Assembly: GCA_023957125.1 (NCBI GenBank)
Contig: JAMLHL010000018.1
Coordinates: 32,040-96,039 of the forward strand
Source of the DNA: Chitinophagaceae bacterium
GTDB taxonomy: Bacteria; Bacteroidota; Bacteroidia; Chitinophagales; Chitinophagaceae
Reading direction: 5' to 3'
DNA: 64,000 nucleotides
The notes below the pieces were generated by a model. It made no database searches. It worked only from the letters and a program-made list of their open reading frames with translations, and was not told the origin of the DNA. Positions 1 to 9,289 of this stretch are shown piece by piece. The position numbers and the translations under genes were made by a program. Each line of letters opens with the position of its first letter. Position 1 is the stretch's first letter.

Positions 1-3000
1 CAGAACATCACGTTCTTGGCAAAAGCGGTAATGGAAATATCCTGACAACGTAACCTTTGTGCCAGCGATCTATTGAATGTATAGGTAAGGTTAATTTCCT
101 TTATCTTGAACGAAGTAGCATCATGGGTTCTGAACTGGGCGCCGGACCATAGTTCCTGTCCTTCCATGTTATAAGGATTCATGATGAGCGTTTTGGTGAG
201 ATCAATCTCCATTCTGATATAGGCTTCATCCGGAAGGCTCAGCTTTTCTTCGGCAGTCTTGTCGGACATGTCATAGTTAGGTCTATATAAACCGCATTCC
301 AGTAACCGAGTAACGAGGATCTCCATTGTACATGTCCATCAGTTCCTCCATTAGCTCCCGGTAGGTTTCAAAACCAGGCTGGGTGGTTTTATCTGATCGA
401 GGGTCGGCATACTCAGTAAACCACCTGCGAAACGACCTCCTGTCCAGTACTCGTTGTATTTATCACCATAAAGCGCCATAATATCTGCCATACCGTCGTC
501 AATCATGATCTTCTGGGTTTCGGAAATGAATATTCCGCCTTGCCTGTAGCTGGCAACGATATTAAGCCGGAAGTTCTTGTACCTGGCATCCGCCCCAAAC
601 CCATAGATGGCTTTGGGATTTACATTGCCAAGAAATCCATTTTGCCTGATATAGTCTGTGGTTGTAACGGCCTGATCAATGATACCTTCAGGACCGGTCA
701 GCATCATGCCTTTATATTTCCCGGTTTGGATATAGCCGATCAGTTCTTTTTGCATACAGGTCTCCTACGTGGGCACCTTTGAACAAAGGCAGTTGAACTG
801 CTCCATCATAGTCATAAAAGCGCTCAACAAAGCGAGGATCCAGTTCGTCTATAACCGCTTTAAAAGTGGTGATATTTCCGGTAAGGTTTACGCCAGTCTT
901 TGGTACGTACAGGCGTTACCGTTAAAGCCGCTTCAATCCCATTAGACTTTACCGAACCCATATTGGTAAGCATATACGGGTTTCCTGTTGATCTCAGCAC
1001 CGGAAGAGGTTGGATCTGGTTGATATGATTTTTGGAATAAACGGTAAACTCACCCGCTATGCGGTTATCTGCGGCCCTGAAATCTATACCCGCTTCTTTG
1101 GTCACGGGTGAGGCTCCGGGGCGAATATTGTCATCAATCAGATCACCGCTAATGGTTCCCATGGCTACACCACCCCAGCTGCCGCCTGTGCCGTAGCGGT
1201 GTGATGGGTTTCCCGATATTATAGCCGGTTTCCGCGTAGCCCCCCCGCAACTTGAGGAAGTTGACCACATTACCCATGTTTGAAGGTTTCCGAGGCTATC
1301 AGGTCGGGGATGCCGGGATAGAAATGATGGTCTTTTTCATGCGGCAGGATGCCTACCCAGTCATTACGACCTGACAGTTCCACATAAACCATATCCTGCC
1401 ACCCGATCGCTGTGGCATAGGCGCCGTAATTGCGACCGGGATAACTGCATAAGGCGGCACCCTTCGGACGTCATCAGGCAAGAGAAATTTGAAGTTAAAT
1501 GAGTTCGGTAATGTCAGGTTATTACCGCTGAATCCTGAACTGTTGCTTTCGCCATAATTATAGGAGAAACCGCCCAACGCATCGAGGGACAGCTTGCCCT
1601 CCAGAAAACGCTTATTATAGGCAAGCAGCACATCATTCCTTACATTAAGGTTATTGCTGTGTTGCTGCTCATATCCACCTAACTCTGCCCTTTCCGCTCC
1701 CCAGGGGAGTTTTTCTTTCGAAATCAAAGATCTCCTTGCTGATGCCCGAGCGCAGGGTAAGCATAAGGGGGTCTGTTATCCTGTAGTCCAACTGTATTTT
1801 CCCGAAGAACACGTCTTTCGTATAGGTACGGATAATGTTTCTGGCGGCAGAAATAAGGTCCGTTTTACCTACTGCATCAGGTCTCAGACGATCTTGTCCA
1901 GGTTTCTTCAGGTAAGGCGTGTTCTGATACATCCCTTCATGACTCCATCCCAGTTGGTGTACCAGGGATCAGCCTGTTCCCATACAGACATTTTGAACAT
2001 ATTGATCGGCATTGACATGGCATGTGCCAGGGGATTGTCTTCCCTTTTATCCTGAATGTGTGACTGATTAGGCACGAATGTATGCGACCATGAACGCCTG
2101 TGAGGATACGGAAAGCCTGTCGTTTAAATTGTATTTACCATCAAAGGAAACACTATTCCGGGTTGTTTTGTTGCCGGGTATTACGGCATTATATACCATA
2201 TTTCCCAGATTGAGCCGGTAGTTACCCTTGTCATAGTTTCCGGAATTTACTGACACGTCATTGTCGGTCATGATGCCGGTTTTCAGGAAGGCCCAGCAGC
2301 GGGTTCTGGTCGCCACGAGCTTCGAGAACAGATTTTTCCCACTCCTGTGTAAGCAGGTTCCACCGCCATACCGGCTCGTTGTTGTTCACGTTATCATCAA
2401 TAGCCCATCCCAGTCCTTTTTTATCCTCGGTCAAAGCGCTGCCGTCCTCATCGCCCTGAAAAAACCTGCGCTGAACGGGAGGAGCGCTATAGGCCTGATC
2501 GAAAGAGGTGGCGCTGTTCACCGAAACGCCAAGTCCCTTTTTGGCGTTTGCACCGGATTTGGTAGTGATCAGGATCACGCCGTTACCCGCAGAAGATCCG
2601 TAAAGCGCAGACGCACTGGCGCCTTTCAGCACAGAAATACTTTCTATATCGTTGGGATTAAGGCTGGAGATAAAGTTCCCTACATCAATGTTGATAGCCC
2701 CTACCTGGTTGGAACTTAGCGCTACACGTTCAGTACGACCAGGGGCTGGGTTTCATTGTTGATGTTCCTTTTGTCATTTAATATCCCACCTAGAGAGGAA
2801 GCGCCGCGTATGTTGAACATTACCGATGAAGTGGGGGGAAGAGGTAGACTGTTCATCTGAACGCCGGTTACCTTACCTTCTATTGATTTTAATATATTGG
2901 AAGCGCCGCCTGTTTCCATGTCTTTGGCGTCCACAGAAGAAATACTGTACCCCAAAGATCTTTTCGCCTTTTTCATTCCAAGAGAAGTTACTACCACCTT

Positions 3001-3675
3001 CTCCAACTCCTGAGCAGAAGCGACTAAAGTAATGTTGATGTTACCCCTGCCGTTCACTGCCACTTCCTGGGTAGCATATCCAATGGATGTGATAACCAAT
3101 GTAGCTGAGTTGTTGAAACATTAAAGGGTATAATTCCCGTAATTGTCAGTTGTGGTCGCATTGTTCGTTCCTCTTTCGGTTACTGTTGCACCGGCTACAG
3201 CACCGTTTTCATCGCTGACCCTGCCGCTTACGGTAAAGTCAACTGCAGCGCTGGTAATCACGGCAGCGGGAACAGCAAAATGTTGTTCTTCTCTTTTTGG
3301 TACATCCTGCCTGATCACATATACGTCCTTTATTTTTTCAAATACCAGTCCGGCAGTAGATAAAACCCTGCTGAGCACCTGGTCGGGATTGCTTTGCCCG
3401 GAAGCGTCCAGCGCGTCATAATTTACTCTTACTGATCTGAGGCTGTTGGATTCATAGCTGTAATAGATGTTTTGATACGTTTGCTTAAAATCGTGCATGA
3501 ATTCCTGCAGGGAAGCTGTTTTTAAATCAGTTTCCGTAACAGGTTCGCTGTTTCCGAGGGAGGGGGTAAGGGCGGCTAAATCCTGAGCCCGGGGCCCGGT
3601 TGAGGCGGCTAAAAATAGCGCAACCGTCAACATTATCCCTAAGCAGCGTACTGAAAAAGATGATTTTTCTTTCAT
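1..3675 (-). pseudogene. SusC-like TonB-dependent receptor, multiply frameshifted
   Basis: Remnant of an outer-membrane SusC/RagA-type receptor that runs off the left edge. The first 184 codons (3675-3121) are open: a signal peptide, an STN-like segment and the start of a CarboxypepD_reg-like domain. An in-frame TAA follows at 3121-3123, and the same frame then resumes through the plug start (3099-2722). The plug continues in a second frame near 2735-2258 (motif ASALYGSSAGNGVILITTKSG). Beta-barrel segments follow in successive frames at about 2316-2068, 1932-1669, 1727-1353, 1270-860 and 755-351, and a C-terminal piece near 190-1. Joining the pieces gives a normal SusC order, so this is one gene with about eight lesions and not several small genes. 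Its start codon overlaps the FecR stop (ATGA). Neighbouring long genes are intact, so real decay is favoured over sequencing error, although error cannot be excluded. Confidence 0.88.
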
Positions 3676-4231
3676 AACTGTCTTGATTGAGGGTTAATAA
3701 TGATTAAATGTTGGTTTTGTGTTTGTATGCTGATGTTTAAAGTTTTTTCAATCACCCGGATAAGGGTGGACAGATCATTTACCGATACCACGGCGGTGAT
3801 CTGGAGATGGCGCTGATCAGGAGAGGTGAAGATCATCTCCATGCCATAGTATTCATTGATCAGCCGCGCTATGGTTTGCAGGGAGGTTTCGGAAAAATGC
3901 CATTCCCCCAGCTTCCAGGCAGCAGTATATAGCTCCGTGTTGGTTTTGGCAGTAATTAATTCATTGTGAAGGGTATCTACATTGAGTGTGTAGCCGGCTT
4001 CGAGATATACGGTTTTTCTTTTGTCTTTTTCCAGGGTAACGTTGATCTTCCCGCTCGTGAGCACTATGTCGGTTGCTTTGGAGTGAGCATTAACATTGAA
4101 CTCTGTACCCGTAACGTAGATCCTGAGCTGATCTGCGTGAACAATGAAGGGCGTGAGGGAAGGGGTTTGCTTCACCTGGAAATAAGCATTGCCCTTCAAT
4201 ACAACTTCCCTGACGGAGGCGGTTGCAAAAT
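3672..4231 (-). pseudogene. FecR-family anti-sigma factor, N-terminal half missing
   Basis: C-terminal part of a FecR-type anti-sigma regulator, the membrane protein that passes the signal from a SusC-type receptor to an ECF sigma factor. The reading frame is open from about 4231 and includes the FecR core phrase REVVLKGNAYFQV, then the DUF4974-like C-terminal domain (AWKLGEWHFSETSLQTIARLINEYYG). Upstream of 4231 the frame runs straight into the 96-bp repeat array. The cytoplasmic sigma-binding domain, the membrane helix and any sigma factor gene are gone, and the next gene beyond the repeats is gcvP. The stop overlaps the SusC start by ATGA, so the two formed an operon. It is unlikely to be functional. 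Confidence 0.85.
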
Positions 4232-4307
4232 CGACCGCTGTTCATTCGTCAGGGCAGGCATTTTCATATTTTCACATTTCCACATTTTCAAATTATTACC
4301 GCGGTCT
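4232..4307. repeat. 96-bp palindromic repeat, left partial copy (before IS110)
   Basis: This sequence matches the last 76 bases of the 96-bp unit found at 5656-5880. It begins abruptly inside the FecR frame and ends at GCGGTCT, where the IS110 element starts. The unit contains AT-rich octamers of the form ATTTTCAN. Together with the right-hand copies it shows that one tandem array was split by the insertion. Confidence 0.85.
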
Positions 4308-4345
4308 GATTGTTATGACTTCACCAAATAAATTTTTCAGTTTTT

Positions 4346-5371
4346 TCAGACTGCCTTTTCGTAGTTATTCACATAAGGGCACCGGCTGTTGACAACGGCA
4401 GCAACTCTCAGTACAATTTTATTCCGGATCGCATTTAATACACTCATACTGTGCTTGCCTTCTGCTTTTTTGCGATCATAATAATCCCTGAATTCTGCAT
4501 AATTCTGAATGCAGCTGAGGGCTGCCATGTGCAGCAATCTTTTCAAGTCTTTGTTGGCCATTCTGTGCACCCGACTTCGTCCCTTGACGCTGATGCCACT
4601 ACGATGCTCAAAAGGAACTACTCCTGCGTAACAAGCCAACTGTTTCCCGCTCACTTTGATGGCAAAATTATTCGTGCAACAAATTAAATACACTGCTGTA
4701 ATGTGTCCAATGCCGGGGATTGTTTTGAGCAGATCATAATTAGCCAATACCATTTCATCTTCTTTGATGATTTTCAGGATTTCAACCTCTATATTTTTTA
4801 TGGATTTTGATAGTCCGGCTATGGCGGTTTTATGCGCTTGTTCCATTACCTTTTGAACTGCCTTGTCGTTGATATCTTTCAGTTCTTTCAGATAGGTTTT
4901 AATGGCGTTCATCTGACCTAACAATTTGGTGCGACTGGTCATCAGGTCTTTCAGCAATACGAGCTTCTTATTGAGGCGTGGCGTAGCTTTGAGATCATCA
5001 GCATGTTTATGTGCATAGTTGCAGAGGCGTATGCTGTCTATCCTGTCATTTTTGCCTCTGGCGATGCCAAAACTCCATTTAATGTCTGCCGCATTGCCAA
5101 TATACAGTGGCAAATTTTTGTCGCTGCAAAACGACCATAAATGTCGCTGATAGATACCCGTATTTTCCATCACAACGAGCGTATTTTCCTCATAGGAAAC
5201 CCGAAACAACTTCAACCATTTTTCAAACGCTTTTATCCCGGTTACGTTGTTATCAAAACGTTGGGTTTGCACGGGTTGTTTACCGGATGTTTTTACCACC
5301 AGTAAGCTGGCATCAAACCACAACTTTGAGATGTCAATACCAATAAAGTTTTGTTGTTTCTCATTCATCAT
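4346..5371 (-). CDS. IS110-family transposase (DEDD/Ser recombinase)
   Basis: The protein has 341 residues counting from the ATG-ATG pair at 5371/5368. The frame stays open further upstream to 5689, but that stretch is low-complexity and overlaps the non-coding RNA region, so it is not taken as coding. The N-terminal RuvC-like DEDD domain shows D13 (IGIDISK), E69 (VVMENTGIY), and D109 and D112 (GKNDRID). A coiled helical linker lies around 130-210. The C-terminal Tnp_20-type domain has the helix-hairpin-like TIPGIGHITA motif and the conserved SG (S258-G259) that carries the nucleophilic serine in this family. The family makes seamless insertions guided by a bridge RNA encoded in the element. 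It appears intact and so may be active. Confidence 0.95.
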   Translation of the reverse strand: MMNEKQQNFIGIDISKLWFDASLLVVKTSGKQPVQTQRFDNNVTGIKAFEKWLKLFRVSYEENTLVVMENTGIYQRHLWSFCSDKNLPLYIGNAADIKWSFGIARGKNDRIDSIRLCNYAHKHADDLKATPRLNKKLVLLKDLMTSRTKLLGQMNAIKTYLKELKDINDKAVQKVMEQAHKTAIAGLSKSIKNIEVEILKIIKEDEMVLANYDLLKTIPGIGHITAVYLICCTNNFAIKVSGKQLACYAGVVPFEHRSGISVKGRSRVHRMANKDLKRLLHMAALSCIQNYAEFRDYYDRKKAEGKHSMSVLNAIRNKIVLRVAAVVNSRCPYVNNYEKAV

Positions 5372-5399
5372 TTTAATACTTTTGGATTTATTATATCTA

Positions 5400-5575
5400 A
5401 CCTTTTTTGCCCCATCGGCCAAGTCCTTAATAATGGGTCTTAGAGCCCTAATTGTTATATGGTCACTAAGGGAAAAAGCGGCAGCGGATTTTATCAGACC
5501 CTGGGTATTTAACCCTGACCCAACGGTAAATGCGCCGCTGCCGATGGTTAGGTTATCCACACAAAATTGTGGATT
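5400..5575 (-). ncRNA. Predicted IS110 bridge RNA
   Basis: Non-coding region 5' of the transposase, where IS110-group elements are known to encode the bridge RNA. In transposase orientation a perfect 9-bp stem (5543-5535 with 5487-5479, CGGCAGCGG/CCGCTGCCG) closes a 47-nt loop. That loop holds GGGTCAG (5521-5515), a small hairpin GGGT-TAAAT-ACCC (5515-5503) and GGTCTGA (5500-5494). The first heptamer equals the left target plus core; the second is the reverse complement of core plus right target. Further 3', ATAACAATT (5458-5450) matches the right end of the element (ATAACAATC), and TCTAAG (5444-5439) resembles the complement of its left end. The order, target loop then donor loop, is the one known for IS621. 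Exact RNA ends are not determined. Confidence 0.72.
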
Positions 5576-5655
5576 GTAAAAGAAAAAAAGTAGCAAAAAA
5601 AGAAAAGGGTAATAATAGTAATATGTTTTAATAAATAATAAAAGCAAATCTAAAG

Positions 5656-5880
5656 GACCCTCCTGTGTCGGGTACCGACCGCTGTTCATTCATCAGGGCA
5701 GGCATTTTCACATTTTCACATTTCCACATTTTCAAATTACTCCCGCGGTCTGACCCTCCTGCGTCGGGTACCGACCGCTGTTCATTCGTCAGGGCAGGCA
5801 TTTTCATATTTTCACATTTCCACATTTTCAAATTACTCCCGCGGTCTGACCCTCCTGCGTCGGGTACCGACCGCTGTTCG
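5656..5880. repeat. 96-bp tandem repeat array with REP-like palindromes
   Basis: Two full 96-bp units (5656-5751, 5752-5847) and a third partial unit (5848-5880) end just before the gcvP stop codon. Intact copies contain a palindrome (5745-5778 and 5841-5874) with outer arms GCGGTC/GACCGC and inner arms ACCC/GGGT around a 9-nt loop. The rest of each unit is AT-rich octamer sequence. It sits between gcvP and the FecR remnant and is the insertion target of the IS110. It may also act as a bidirectional terminator (inference). Confidence 0.9.
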
Positions 5881-5890
5881 TTACTTTTCT

Positions 5891-8791
5891 TTATTCTGCC
5901 TCCACATAACTTTCCACGGGTTCGCAGGTACAAACGAGATTCCGGTCGCCATAGGTATTATTGATCCTTGATACCGCGGGCCAAAATTTATTCAGACTGA
6001 TGTATGGCAGGGGAAAAGCTGCTTCCCGGCGGCTGTAAGGATGCGTCCATTCATCGGCGCACACCTTCTCCATTGTATGCGGCGCGTTTTTAAGCGGGTT
6101 ATCGGTTTTACCGGCCCCGTTTTCCTCTATAGCTTTTATTTCATAATAAATATTGATCAAAGCATCGCAGAAACGGTCGAGCTCGTCCTTGTCTTCGCTC
6201 TCGGTAGGCTCTATCATAATGGTGCCGGCAACGGGGAAGCTCATTGTGGGAGCGTGAAAGCCGTAATCCATCAAACGCTTGGCTACATCTTCCGCCTCGA
6301 TCCCCGCACTTGCTTTAAAGGGGCGGAGATCCACAATAAATTCATGCGCATTGGCGCCGGGGAAGAGTATGGAAAAATGTTTTTCCAGCCTGGCTTTCAT
6401 ATAGTTGGCATTTAAAATGGCATAGCTGGTGGCTGCTTTCAGCCCCTCAGCGCCCAACAGTTTGATATAGGCGTAGCTGATCAGTAATATAGACGCCGAA
6501 CCGTAGGGCGCTGCACTTACCGCACCCAAGCCGCCCGGCTGGGGTGAAGTAAAGGCTTCCGTGCCCCGTTCGGAAAGCGTGATATGGGAGGGAAGATAAG
6601 CCTCCAGGTGGGCTTTGGCGCAAATGGGCCCCATGCCGGGTCCTCCGCCTCCATGCGGAATAGCAAAAGTTTTATGGAGGTTAAGGTGACAGATGTCCGC
6701 ACCAATGTAACCGGGTGAGGTAAACATACATTGCGCATTCATATTGGCGCCGTCCATATATACCTGTCCGCCATTATCGTGTATTATCTTACATACCTCT
6801 TTAATACTTTCTTCAAACACCCCGTGTGTGGAAGGATAGGTAACCATCAGGGCGGCGAGCGTGTCTTTATATTGTTCGGCTTTGGTTTTCAGGTCGGCTA
6901 CATCTATGTGCCCCTCCGCATCGCTTTTTACCACCACCACTCTCAATCCGGCCAAAACGGCGGATGCGGGGTTGGTACCATGTGCTGAAATGGGGATCAA
7001 TACTACATTTCTTTGATGATTTCCTGTAGCACGATGGTATCTCCGGATGGTCAGCAATCCTGCAAATTCTCCCTGGGCGCCGCTGTTGGGCTGCAGACTG
7101 CAGGCATCGAAACCGGTGATAGCACAAAGATAGCGGCTAAGGGTGTCAACAATTTCCTGATATCCCCGTGTTTGGGAACCGGGCGCAAACGGATGGATAT
7201 CTGCAAATTCTGGCCAGCTCACCGGCAGCATTTCGGTAGCCGCGTTTAATTTCATGGTGCAACTGCCAAGCGGGATCATGGAGGTAACCAGTGAAAGATC
7301 TTTGTTTTCAAGCATCCTGATGTAGCGCATCATCTTGCTTTCGCTGTGATAGGTATTAAAAACAGGATGGGTGAGGAAAGCGCTTTTCCGGGTGGCGTAA
7401 CCGGGGATATTTTCAGGCAGCTCGTTTTCACTGAAAGTGAGAGAAACGCCGCTGTGTCCGGAAGCCTCTGCAAAGACGTAAAGGATGTCCAAAATATCTT
7501 TCTGTGAAGTGGTTTCATCCAGGGATATCCCGATATGCTGTTCATCAAAATATCTGAAATTGACCTCCCGGGCTTCCGCGACCGGCCTTATTTTTGAAAT
7601 ATTACTGACCTTAATTTTCAGGGTGTCAAAATAGTGCCGGTTGAGATTGGTATAGCCTAATTCATTCAGTTCATCAGACAGCGTTTTTGATAGAATGGCG
7701 ATCCGGGTGGCGATTTCCTTTAATCTTTTGGGTCCGTGGTAAACGGCATACATGGCGGCCATGTTGGCTAACAGCGCCTGGGCAGTGCAGATATTAGAGG
7801 TGGCTTTTTCTCTTTTAATGTGCTGTTCCCTGGTCTGCAGGGCCATTCTCAGGGCCCTTTTGCCGTAAGTGTCTATACTTACGCCGATTATGCGGCCGGG
7901 CATATTTCTTTTAAATTCCTCTTTTGTAGAGAAGAAAGCGGCGTGAGGGCCGCCAAAACCCAGGGGTACGCCAAAACGTTGGGCCGAGCCAATGGCTACA
8001 TCGGCTCCCAATTCCCCCGGCGCGGTGAGCAGGGTAAGGGCCAGCAGGTCGGCCGCCATTACCACATAAGCGTTGAGGGCATGCACCTGGTTGATAAAAT
8101 TCCGGTAATCGTTTATGGAACCGTTGTTGTCGGGATATTGCACAATGGCGCCAAAGAAACTTTCGTCAAGGGAGGTGGTTACGTAGTCGCCAAAAACAAG
8201 CTCAACGCCAATAGGACCGGCACGGGTGATCAGCACGTCAATGGTTTGCGGAAACAGGGCTTTATCAACGAAGAACCGGGACTTCAGCGGGCTGCCGGGC
8301 TTGTTGGCATGGTGAAAAAGCATAGCCATAGCTTCCGCCGCCGCTGTGGCTTCGTCTAATAAAGAGGCATTGGCAAAAGGTAAGGCCGTAAGGTCGGCAA
8401 CCAGGGTTTGAAAATTGAGCATGCTTTCCAGACGTCCCTGGGAAATTTCGGCCTGGTATGGAGTATATTGGGTGTACCACCCCGGGTTTTCAAACACATT
8501 TCTCAGGATAACCGATGGCGTTATGGTGCCGTAATAACCCTGACCTATATAAGTTTTAAATACTTTATTCTTTTGCGCCGTCTTTTTTAATTCCTGTAAA
8601 TATTCATATTCATTCTGAGGCGCCGGCAGTTCGGGCGCTGAGGTGAGACGAATGGAAGCGGGAATGGTTTTTTCAACCAGTTCCTCTAAAGAGCTGATGC
8701 CGATGGTCTGAAGCATTTGTTTGCATTCAGTTTCATCGGGACCGATATGACGGGAAGTAAAATCTTTTGCCTGTGTATCAAATACGTTCAT
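5891..8791 (-). CDS. gcvP: Aminomethyl-transferring glycine dehydrogenase (P-protein)
   Basis: Full-length 966-residue P-protein of the glycine cleavage system. This PLP enzyme decarboxylates glycine and passes the aminomethyl group to lipoylated H-protein. It has the fused two-half architecture typical of this phylum: an N-terminal half with FTSRHIGPDE and a C-terminal catalytic half with the PLP lysine K707 in NLHKTFAIPHGGGGPG. The start ATG at 8791 follows a good Bacteroidota-type promoter (8830-8859). The H and T protein genes are not in the window, so the gene stands alone. Its 3' end lies 11 bp from the palindromic repeat array. No lesion was seen. Confidence 0.97.
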   Translation of the reverse strand: MNVFDTQAKDFTSRHIGPDETECKQMLQTIGISSLEELVEKTIPASIRLTSAPELPAPQNEYEYLQELKKTAQKNKVFKTYIGQGYYGTITPSVILRNVFENPGWYTQYTPYQAEISQGRLESMLNFQTLVADLTALPFANASLLDEATAAAEAMAMLFHHANKPGSPLKSRFFVDKALFPQTIDVLITRAGPIGVELVFGDYVTTSLDESFFGAIVQYPDNNGSINDYRNFINQVHALNAYVVMAADLLALTLLTAPGELGADVAIGSAQRFGVPLGFGGPHAAFFSTKEEFKRNMPGRIIGVSIDTYGKRALRMALQTREQHIKREKATSNICTAQALLANMAAMYAVYHGPKRLKEIATRIAILSKTLSDELNELGYTNLNRHYFDTLKIKVSNISKIRPVAEAREVNFRYFDEQHIGISLDETTSQKDILDILYVFAEASGHSGVSLTFSENELPENIPGYATRKSAFLTHPVFNTYHSESKMMRYIRMLENKDLSLVTSMIPLGSCTMKLNAATEMLPVSWPEFADIHPFAPGSQTRGYQEIVDTLSRYLCAITGFDACSLQPNSGAQGEFAGLLTIRRYHRATGNHQRNVVLIPISAHGTNPASAVLAGLRVVVVKSDAEGHIDVADLKTKAEQYKDTLAALMVTYPSTHGVFEESIKEVCKIIHDNGGQVYMDGANMNAQCMFTSPGYIGADICHLNLHKTFAIPHGGGGPGMGPICAKAHLEAYLPSHITLSERGTEAFTSPQPGGLGAVSAAPYGSASILLISYAYIKLLGAEGLKAATSYAILNANYMKARLEKHFSILFPGANAHEFIVDLRPFKASAGIEAEDVAKRLMDYGFHAPTMSFPVAGTIMIEPTESEDKDELDRFCDALINIYYEIKAIEENGAGKTDNPLKNAPHTMEKVCADEWTHPYSRREAAFPLPYISLNKFWPAVSRINNTYGDRNLVCTCEPVESYVEAE

Positions 8792-8829
8792 AAAATAAAA
8801 TAGAGTTGAACTTTTTGTAAAATGAGGTG

Positions 8830-8859
8830 CAAAGTTAGGAGGAATAACCTATTTACAAA
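8830..8859 (-). promoter_or_regulatory. Bacteroidota-type promoter of gcvP
   Basis: On the minus strand TTTG (8859-8856) is followed after 18 bases by TAACTTTG (8837-8830), which fits the -33 TTTG / -7 TAnnTTTG pattern of the phylum's primary sigma factor. The start codon is about 40 bases downstream. No riboswitch-like fold was recognised in the leader. Confidence 0.65.
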
Positions 8860-8898
8860 TGCTTTAAATCATCGGAAACGAAGGATAAGCCTCGGGAT

Positions 8899-9165
8899 GT
8901 GCGCCTTAGCGTCCTGGCGTGCAATTATTCTCACGCAGAGCCACAGAAAACGCAAAGAGAAAACGATTCAGGATCTCCGGGAATCTCTTAATTTTCCTCT
9001 GCGCCTTAGCGTCGTGGCGTGTAATTATTCTCACGCAGAGCCGCAGAAGACGCAAAGAGAAAACGATTCAGGATCTCCGGGAATCCCTTAATTTTCTTCT
9101 GCGCCTTAGCGTCCTGGCGTGCAATTATTCTCACGCAGAGCCCGCAGAAGACGCAAAGAGAAAAC
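8899..9165. repeat. Three tandem ~100-bp hairpin repeats
   Basis: Units start at 8899, 9000 and 9100, the last being shortened. Each has GCGCCTTAGCGTC..GGCGTG, a short AT spacer, CACGCAGAGCCGCAGAAGACGC and AAAGAGAAAA, so the two GC-rich blocks are near-complementary and form a hairpin; ATTCAGGATCTCCGGGAAT then links to the next unit. The same sequence family appears at 37907-38248. The open frames across it are by-products of the repeat. It fills most of the 498-bp gap between gcvP and the next gene. Confidence 0.88.
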
Positions 9166-9289
9166 ATTTTTTGATTATTTTTGCCGCTAAGAAAAGTCCG
9201 GAAAAGAAGGAAAACGACGCCGTTATAATGATTTAAAGAATGCCGGTGTCTCTATGGAGAATCGGGGACGGACGGTGATTTTTTAATGC

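Larger units (their letters stand above)
4308..5657 (-). mobile_element. IS110-family insertion sequence
   Basis: The element lies inside a tandem repeat. To the left the host reads GCGGTCT-GA and to the right GA-CCCTCCTG; the uninterrupted repeat at 5745-5760 reads GCGGTCTGACCCTCCT, so the insertion point is exact. The dinucleotide GA (TC in transposase orientation) is present at both ends, and the body between them is 4310-5655, about 1.35 kb. There are no terminal inverted repeats and no longer target duplication, as is normal for IS110. The element carries a DEDD/serine transposase (4346-5371) and a roughly 280-bp non-coding region upstream of it that holds the predicted bridge RNA. Confidence 0.9.

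Noticed and set aside
1..3123. Series of small minus-strand genes
   Set aside because: Successive pieces follow the order of one SusC protein; they are fragments of a single broken gene.
5372..5689. 106-codon N-terminal extension of the IS110 transposase frame
   Set aside because: Low-complexity hydrophobic sequence that overlaps the structured bridge-RNA region and crosses the left end of the element; the family start is at 5371/5368.
5656..5880. Possible CRISPR array in the 96-bp repeats
   Set aside because: The whole 96-bp unit is repeated, including the part that would be spacer; it is a tandem repeat.
8822..9236. Two open frames of 89 and 105 codons
   Set aside because: They exist only because the ~100-bp repeat lacks stops in those frames; both encode the repeat itself.
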